Source: Caryophanales bacterium UBA3210
GTDB taxonomy: Bacteria; Bacillota_I; Bacilli_A; RFN20; CAG-449
Length of the DNA: 10,251 nucleotides
Direction: 5' to 3'
Assembly (NCBI GenBank): GCA_002363635.1
Contig: DEWM01000002.1
Coordinates: 1-10,251 of the forward strand
The notes beneath the pieces were generated by a model. It was not told the origin of the DNA. It saw nothing but the letters and a program-made list of their open reading frames with translations, and did not search any database. Made by a program: the position numbers and the translations under genes. Positions 6,316-10,251 of the stretch are shown here, piece after piece (within the stretch, counting starts at the first letter, position 1; each line of letters begins with the position of its first letter).

Positions 6316-8305
6316 TAGTTCCCTCTTCATCAGTTCTTCTATAAGGTAAATTTAATTTTTCTAAACGTACAACCACTTCTTTATTCGGGTGGTTGTATTT
6401 ATTTTTTAAGCCACAAGAAATAATACTTATTTTTGGTTTATATGTATTTAATAATTCATATGAAGATGATGTAGATGAACCATGATGTCCTAGTTTTAAT
6501 ATATCTACTTTTAATTTTGGATAGTCGTTAACTATCTTTTTTTCTATGCTCGTAGGTGCATCTCCCATTAACATAATCCCTTTATTATTAATTGAAGTAT
6601 ATAAAACTAAGGAATAATCATTTTCTTCTTTCCACATTGATGAATAAGTATTTAGATTAAAGAATTTAATATCAGTAAATGATTTTACTTTAAAATTATT
6701 TTCTTCAATTATTTCTCCTATATAAAAATGTTCTTTTAAAGATTCTAACGCTCCAAAATGGTCATAGTCATGATGAGTAATAAAGACTGCATCCAGTTTA
6801 TATATTCCGTTCTTCTTAAAATAAGGAATTAATGTTTCTAAGGCAAGATCTATAGAACTAACTCCTCCAGTATCAATTAGATATGACTTACCTTTATTAA
6901 CAATTAAGGTTGAATCACCTTGTCCTACATTAATAAAAGAAATATATGAGCTATATTTATTTTCTATCGGTAATAAAGAAATTAATATTAATGTAGTTAA
7001 TCCTCCTAAAGAATATAAAGTCTTCTTTTTTCTTTTAGTTTCAATAAAATAAATACCTAAAAATAGGAATAAATAATATAAAATAACAAGACCTATATTA
7101 AATCTAGAAGTATAGATTTTTATATTAACTTTATCAAAATTTACTAGTAAAAAATAAAAACCATTAGATAAGATTTTAAAGATTGGCCATAAAGGTATAA
7201 GAAGGCCAATTAAGCCTAAAATAAAAATTATTAAAATAAGAGGACTAATTACTAATGCAAAAGGTAATGACAATAAACAAAAATAACCATTACTAATTAG
7301 TAACAAAGGAATGAAATATAAATTGATAATAACAATATAATAAAACTTTCTTTTATCAGTTCTAAAAGTTAAGGCTCCTTCTTTAGAATACATTAGTAAT
7401 AAATATAGTGGTAAAGAATAATAAAAATTAATAGATGATAAATAAGATGGAAATATTAATCCTATAAAAATATAAGTTATCCCTAGCAAATCTATTTTAG
7501 ATAATTTATTTTTAAAAAAATTATAATTTATAAAAACTAATATTTTTAAGAGTACTAATTTAATTAATGACAATTTATAATTTGAAATAATTAAAAAGAA
7601 AATACTAAAGAAAATACTCACTTTATTTACTGTCTTTTCTTTACATTTTATACCTACTATTTTTTCAATAATCTCAAGTAAGAAATAAACGTGGAAAGAT
7701 GATATTGATAAATAATAACTAAGCGAAGAAGAATATATTAAAGACGAATAATCTTTTGATGAAGATAAATTAAATAATAAAGTCGATAGGATAGATTTAG
7801 TATTAGTATCATATAAACTTAAATTATTATTTATTAAATGTTTGATTCTAAATAACGATAAAAAATGTGGAGTAATTGATGCATTATTAATCATCTTTTT
7901 TACTCCATATGTTTTTAAATATTCATTAAAATTAAACTGACTTTCGTAATAAGTAAATGCTGCTTTTTCAACTTTTCCATCCACAGTTAAAATATCAAAT
8001 ACTTCATAAGTATTTAACTCGTTATAAACATAATATCTGCCGCTTATAGTTTGAAGGATGAAATAGGAATTTTTAGAAACAATTACCACTCCAAAATGTG
8101 AGTCATAACTTAAATAAATTAAAGTTAAAAGTTCTAAAGATAATCCAAGGATGAAGAATATGCATGATAATATTATACTTCTCTTTGTAGATTTACAAAA
8201 ATAACTGAAAACAAAAAGCAAGACTATCCCTAGAACTTTTATATACCAATGGTTAAGAAAGCTGACTCCTAACCAAAAGTAAGCAAAGAATAATAAGAAA
8301 TTCAT
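6299..8305 (-). CDS. comEC: ComEC/Rec2 DNA uptake channel with metallo-beta-lactamase domain
   Basis: ComEC is the inner-membrane channel that takes single-stranded DNA into the cytoplasm during natural transformation. This 668-residue protein has hydrophobic N-terminal helices (about 1-65), an OB-fold-like region (about 68-140) and a polytopic competence domain (about 170-425) carrying LSISSFHV (199-206), a divergent form of the usual ISGLHV motif. A C-terminal metallo-beta-lactamase-like domain (about 455-668) has FINVGQGDST (457-466), THHDYDHFG (510-518), GD (581-582), LGHHGSS (605-611) and HPN (639-641). Its metal-ligand motifs are intact and it reaches full family length. The ATG overlaps the comEA stop in TAATG with no clear Shine-Dalgarno, so translation is coupled. 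The gene is distinctly AT-rich even for this window. No terminator was seen after its stop, which lies antisense to the esterase end. Confidence 0.93.
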   Translation of the reverse strand: MNFLLFFAYFWLGVSFLNHWYIKVLGIVLLFVFSYFCKSTKRSIILSCIFFILGLSLELLTLIYLSYDSHFGVVIVSKNSYFILQTISGRYYVYNELNTYEVFDILTVDGKVEKAAFTYYESQFNFNEYLKTYGVKKMINNASITPHFLSLFRIKHLINNNLSLYDTNTKSILSTLLFNLSSSKDYSSLIYSSSLSYYLSISSFHVYFLLEIIEKIVGIKCKEKTVNKVSIFFSIFFLIISNYKLSLIKLVLLKILVFINYNFFKNKLSKIDLLGITYIFIGLIFPSYLSSINFYYSLPLYLLLMYSKEGALTFRTDKRKFYYIVIINLYFIPLLLISNGYFCLLSLPFALVISPLILIIFILGLIGLLIPLWPIFKILSNGFYFLLVNFDKVNIKIYTSRFNIGLVILYYLFLFLGIYFIETKRKKKTLYSLGGLTTLILISLLPIENKYSSYISFINVGQGDSTLIVNKGKSYLIDTGGVSSIDLALETLIPYFKKNGIYKLDAVFITHHDYDHFGALESLKEHFYIGEIIEENNFKVKSFTDIKFFNLNTYSSMWKEENDYSLVLYTSINNKGIMLMGDAPTSIEKKIVNDYPKLKVDILKLGHHGSSTSSSYELLNTYKPKISIISCGLKNKYNHPNKEVVVRLEKLNLPYRRTDEEGTIKLKL
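6368..6407 (+). terminator. Intrinsic terminator of the carboxylesterase gene, inside comEC
   Basis: TACAACCAC (6368-6376) and GTGGTTGTA (6389-6397) form a perfect 9-bp stem, extendable by G-U pairs on both sides, around a loop of up to 12 nt. TTTATTTTTT follows (6398-6407). It begins 52 bases after the esterase stop. The T-run is on the plus strand only, so the terminator is directional. The same bases encode comEC residues 637-646 on the opposite strand, including the conserved His-Pro of its metallo-beta-lactamase domain. Confidence 0.82.
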
Positions 8306-8859
8306 TAATTAGACAAGATTATATAATCACGGATTTTTTCAAATGTTTTACTACCTATGCCTAATACATTTTGGATTTCTTCTAACACTTTAAATTCACC
8401 ATTTGCTTCTCTATATGCAACAATTCTTTCCGCTAAAGTTTGAGACAAACCTGGAATTGAAGCAAGTTCATTTGCAGTTGCAGTATTAATATTTACTTTA
8501 GTATCTGTATCATCAATAACACAACTTTGGGTATAACCACTTACTGCAGGAACATAAATAGTAATACTTTCATTTAAAACATAATCCTCATTCACACCTC
8601 TTTTATCTGCAGAAGAAGTAAGCCCTCCTGCTTTTTCAAGTGCATCAGATAATGTTTGTCCTGGTTCTAAAGTATATGTTCCTTCTTTAATTACTTGTCC
8701 TTTTAAAGTAACTGCAATACTACCTTCATCTAATGAAGTGATGTTAGGATCATCTGAGTCATATGATTTGTTAATTTTAGGGTCCAATGTCATAAGTCCA
8801 GCGACCACAATGAACAAACCAACTATTCCTCCAATAATAACTTTTACAATTAATGCCAT
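8305..8859 (-). CDS. comEA: ComEA competence DNA receptor
   Basis: ComEA is a membrane-anchored double-stranded DNA receptor that delivers DNA to ComEC on the outer face of the membrane. The 184-residue protein has an uncleaved-looking N-terminal membrane helix (about 4-23), a linker, an SLBB-like domain (about 47-105, VTLKGQVIKEGTYTLEPG then LSDALEKAGGL) and a helix-hairpin-helix domain (about 122-182) with VNINTATANELASIPG, GEFKVLEEIQNVLGIG and a final IRDYI helix. This order is that of Bacillus-type ComEA, and the length is normal. It is followed directly by comEC, without comEB between them. The Shine-Dalgarno AGGGAGG is 7 nt before the ATG and is buried in the hairpin annotated upstream. 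Confidence 0.94.
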   Translation of the reverse strand: MALIVKVIIGGIVGLFIVVAGLMTLDPKINKSYDSDDPNITSLDEGSIAVTLKGQVIKEGTYTLEPGQTLSDALEKAGGLTSSADKRGVNEDYVLNESITIYVPAVSGYTQSCVIDDTDTKVNINTATANELASIPGLSQTLAERIVAYREANGEFKVLEEIQNVLGIGSKTFEKIRDYIILSN

Positions 8860-8895
8860 AAAAAAACCTCCCTTCTATTTAATCTATTAGGGAGA
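8860..8895 (-). terminator. Terminator-like hairpin that sequesters the comEA ribosome binding site
   Basis: On the minus strand, TCTCCCT (8895-8889) pairs with AGGGAGG (8873-8867) in 7 bp, one of them a U-G at the base, around a 15-nt loop. Seven T residues (8866-8860) follow, then the comEA ATG. The 3' arm is the comEA Shine-Dalgarno. The structure could end greA transcripts, hide the ribosome binding site in read-through RNA, or both. A poor promoter-like pair, TTGGTA-17 bp-TAATAG, overlaps the 5' arm. A transcript starting there would lack that arm and could escape the hairpin; this is speculative. Confidence 0.62.
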
Positions 8896-8919
8896 TTTTC
8901 TAAAAATACCAAAAATTTT

Positions 8920-9414
8920 TTATTTAATTTCTTCAGCTGTGACTTTAAGGATTGTTACTTCGTAAGGTCTAATAGCTTTAATTTGAACTGTTTCACCAAC
9001 CGCTTTACCTAAAATAGCTGCTGCTAAAGGTGATTCGTTTGAAATCTTGTGTGCGAGTGGATCTGTTTCAGTTGAACCAACAATCATATAATGAGCATCT
9101 GATAACTTGCCACCTTTGTTAACTTTTAAGTAAACATAGTAACCATTTTTAACGATGTTTGATTCACCAGTTGCATCTTCAATGAATTCAACATTGTTGA
9201 TCATGTATAAGATTTCTTCAAGTCTCTTATTTAATTCAACTAATTTATGTTTGTTTGAAGTATAGTCAGCGTTTTCTGATAAGTCACCATATGATTTAGC
9301 AACTTTAACAGCTTCGTCTGTTGCTGGAATTTCTACTTCTACTAATTGTTTCTTTTCTGCGAGTAATTCTTCATAACCTTTGTGTGTTAAGAAAACTTTT
9401 TCCTGTTTTGCCAT
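8920..9414 (-). CDS. greA: Transcript cleavage factor GreA
   Basis: GreA enters the RNA polymerase secondary channel and stimulates cleavage of backtracked RNA. The 164-residue protein has the N-terminal coiled coil (about 8-78) with the tip motif YGDLSENADY (42-51). Asp44 and Glu47 there correspond to the acidic catalytic-tip residues. The C-terminal FKBP-like domain (about 82-160) includes DPLAHKISNESPLAAAILGKAVGETV. Length and domains are normal. The start follows AAGGAG with about 7 nt spacing, and a separate promoter lies directly upstream. The hairpin before comEA may terminate its transcript. Adjacency to competence genes is probably positional, though read-through could link them. Confidence 0.96.
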   Translation of the reverse strand: MAKQEKVFLTHKGYEELLAEKKQLVEVEIPATDEAVKVAKSYGDLSENADYTSNKHKLVELNKRLEEILYMINNVEFIEDATGESNIVKNGYYVYLKVNKGGKLSDAHYMIVGSTETDPLAHKISNESPLAAAILGKAVGETVQIKAIRPYEVTILKVTAEEIK

Positions 9415-9446
9415 AGATTATTCTCCTTCAATTTTGAACGCCCTTA

Positions 9447-9455
9447 ATTATATCA
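9447..9455 (-). promoter_or_regulatory. Extended -10 promoter of greA
   Basis: On the minus strand TGATATAAT (9455-9447) is a perfect extended -10 element. The expected start is near 9440, leaving about 25 nt of leader before the greA ATG. The -35 region at the expected 16-18 bp is poor (CTAGTA-like), which extended -10 promoters often tolerate. No convincing terminator separates it from the transporter gene upstream. Confidence 0.65.
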
Positions 9456-9498
9456 TAATTTTGTTTAAATACTAGATATTTGATTAATTATTGTTTGT

Positions 9499-10251
9499 TT
9501 ATTTCTCTTTTACTTCACTTTTAGTGAATACTTTATTCTCTTTGTGCACTTTTATCCATTCATTTAATGGTAATTGAGCAAGAACAACTGCACTAAAAAT
9601 AATTATACAGCCAATTAATTCTGCAGTATGCATTTCTTGTTTTAATACAAAGACACCAAAGATTAATGAGAAGACACTTTCTAAGGACATAATTAATCCT
9701 GCGATAGTTTCTGGAATATATTTTTGAGTTACGTTTTGTAATGTATATCCTATTGCCGCGGAAATTACCCCAATATAGAATAAAGAAGGTGTCGCGTTTA
9801 ATATCCCTTCCCAAGTAACTTGACCTTTATCCACAAATAGAGCAATTAAGCCAGAAATAATACTTGAATAGATTAATTGAACTAAGGATAAATCGACTGG
9901 ATCTAGATGCTTTTCATTTACTAAATAATTAACACACATAATTTGAATAGCATAAGAAAATGCACTTCCAAATAAGATAGAATCAGACCATTCAAAAGAT
10001 AGTCCTCCATCTGTACATAGCAAATAAACTCCACACATTGCAATCACTACTGCTAGATAAGTATTCCACGAACTATATTTCTTAAAGAAAAGGCTAATAA
10101 TAGGAATAATTAAAATATAGGATGTAGTAATAAATCCAGTCTTTCCTACTGTATGATAGACAAGTCCATATTGTTGTAAAACACCACCCGCACATAGCAT
10201 TAATCCACATATAAATCCACCAACAAGAAGATCTTTAGAAAAGAAATTATT
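9499..10251 (-). CDS. EamA/DMT-superfamily transporter, 5' end outside window
   Basis: An integral membrane protein of the drug/metabolite transporter superfamily. Such proteins export or import small metabolites, and the substrate cannot be predicted here. The frame is open to the window edge. Seventeen codons (10251-10201) precede the first internal ATG at 10200 and read as family-like sequence (KDLLVGGFICGL), so the real start lies outside. There are 250 residues visible, against about 290-300 for a full protein, so roughly the first helix and linker are missing. Two EamA-type halves are recognisable: a GLVYHTVGKTGFITTSYILIIPI segment ending the first, and LFYIGVISAAIGYTLQ and SLESVFSLIFGVFVLKQE in the second. 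The hydrophilic tail (KVHKENKVFTKSEVKEK) is probably cytoplasmic. Gene context gives no hint of substrate. Confidence 0.9.
   Translation of the reverse strand, partial: NNFFSKDLLVGGFICGLMLCAGGVLQQYGLVYHTVGKTGFITTSYILIIPIISLFFKKYSSWNTYLAVVIAMCGVYLLCTDGGLSFEWSDSILFGSAFSYAIQIMCVNYLVNEKHLDPVDLSLVQLIYSSIISGLIALFVDKGQVTWEGILNATPSLFYIGVISAAIGYTLQNVTQKYIPETIAGLIMSLESVFSLIFGVFVLKQEMHTAELIGCIIIFSAVVLAQLPLNEWIKVHKENKVFTKSEVKEK

Noticed and set aside
9415..9498. Terminator between the transporter and greA
   Set aside because: Only short AT-only inverted repeats such as AAATA/TATTT occur, with no GC-containing stem and U-run.
9593..9814. 73-codon minus-strand frame inside the EamA transporter gene
   Set aside because: It is a shifted frame of the transporter, which itself reads through without interruption.
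10200..10200. ATG at 10200 as the start of the transporter
   Set aside because: The frame stays open to the window edge with family-like residues before it, and the resulting protein would lack the first helix.
1..10251. Reassigned TGA codon (mycoplasma code), suggested by the absence of TGA among nine stop codons
   Set aside because: Many tryptophans are encoded TGG and no gene needs a TGA read through. Nine stops are too few, in AT-rich DNA, to infer reassignment.

Overview
The window looks like chromosomal DNA from an AT-rich, low-GC Gram-positive bacterium of the Bacilli side of the Bacillota, possibly an Erysipelotrichia, RF39 or Acholeplasma-type lineage. The evidence is the rimP-nusA-rnpM-ylxQ-infB operon order, strong AAGGAGG-type ribosome binding sites, a short N-terminus on IF2, a long acidic NusA tail and the ComEA/ComEC pair. 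The genetic code appears standard. Tryptophan is written TGG, no frame needs TGA read through, and all nine visible stop codons are TAA or TAG. No mobile element, CRISPR array, rRNA or tRNA was seen. No wholly new multi-gene system is evident: every gene belongs to a known family, and the unusual content is regulatory and architectural.

Layout: positions 1-4180 (minus strand) carry the transcription/translation operon rimP, nusA, rnpM (ylxR), ylxQ and the first 486 codons of infB. The genes are packed with overlaps or gaps under 10 bases. Positions 4181-4404 are a divergent intergenic region. It holds a good minus-strand promoter, an approximately 80-nt rimP leader with two hairpins (the second terminator-like and directly before the Shine-Dalgarno), a plus-strand -10 box, and an 18-bp dyad. 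Positions 4405-6315 (plus) encode a membrane-anchored type-B carboxylesterase. Its 3' end overlaps comEC tail-to-tail, and its probable intrinsic terminator lies inside comEC coding sequence. Positions 6299-8859 (minus) are comEA-comEC, the DNA receptor and uptake channel of natural transformation. A hairpin that buries the comEA ribosome binding site and ends in seven U residues precedes them. Positions 8920-9414 (minus) are greA with its own extended -10 promoter. Positions 9499-10251 (minus) are the 3' part of an EamA-type transporter gene cut by the window edge.

Functionally, the left block couples RNA polymerase pausing (NusA), ribosome maturation (RimP), RNase P modulation (RnpM), a putative K-turn RNA binder (YlxQ) and translation initiation (IF2). 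GreA on the right is another RNA polymerase factor. The DNA uptake genes lie downstream of greA, without the comEB and holA neighbours found in Bacillus. The points most worth following up are the rimP leader attenuator, the terminator encoded within comEC, and the hairpin that is both terminator-like and occluding at comEA.
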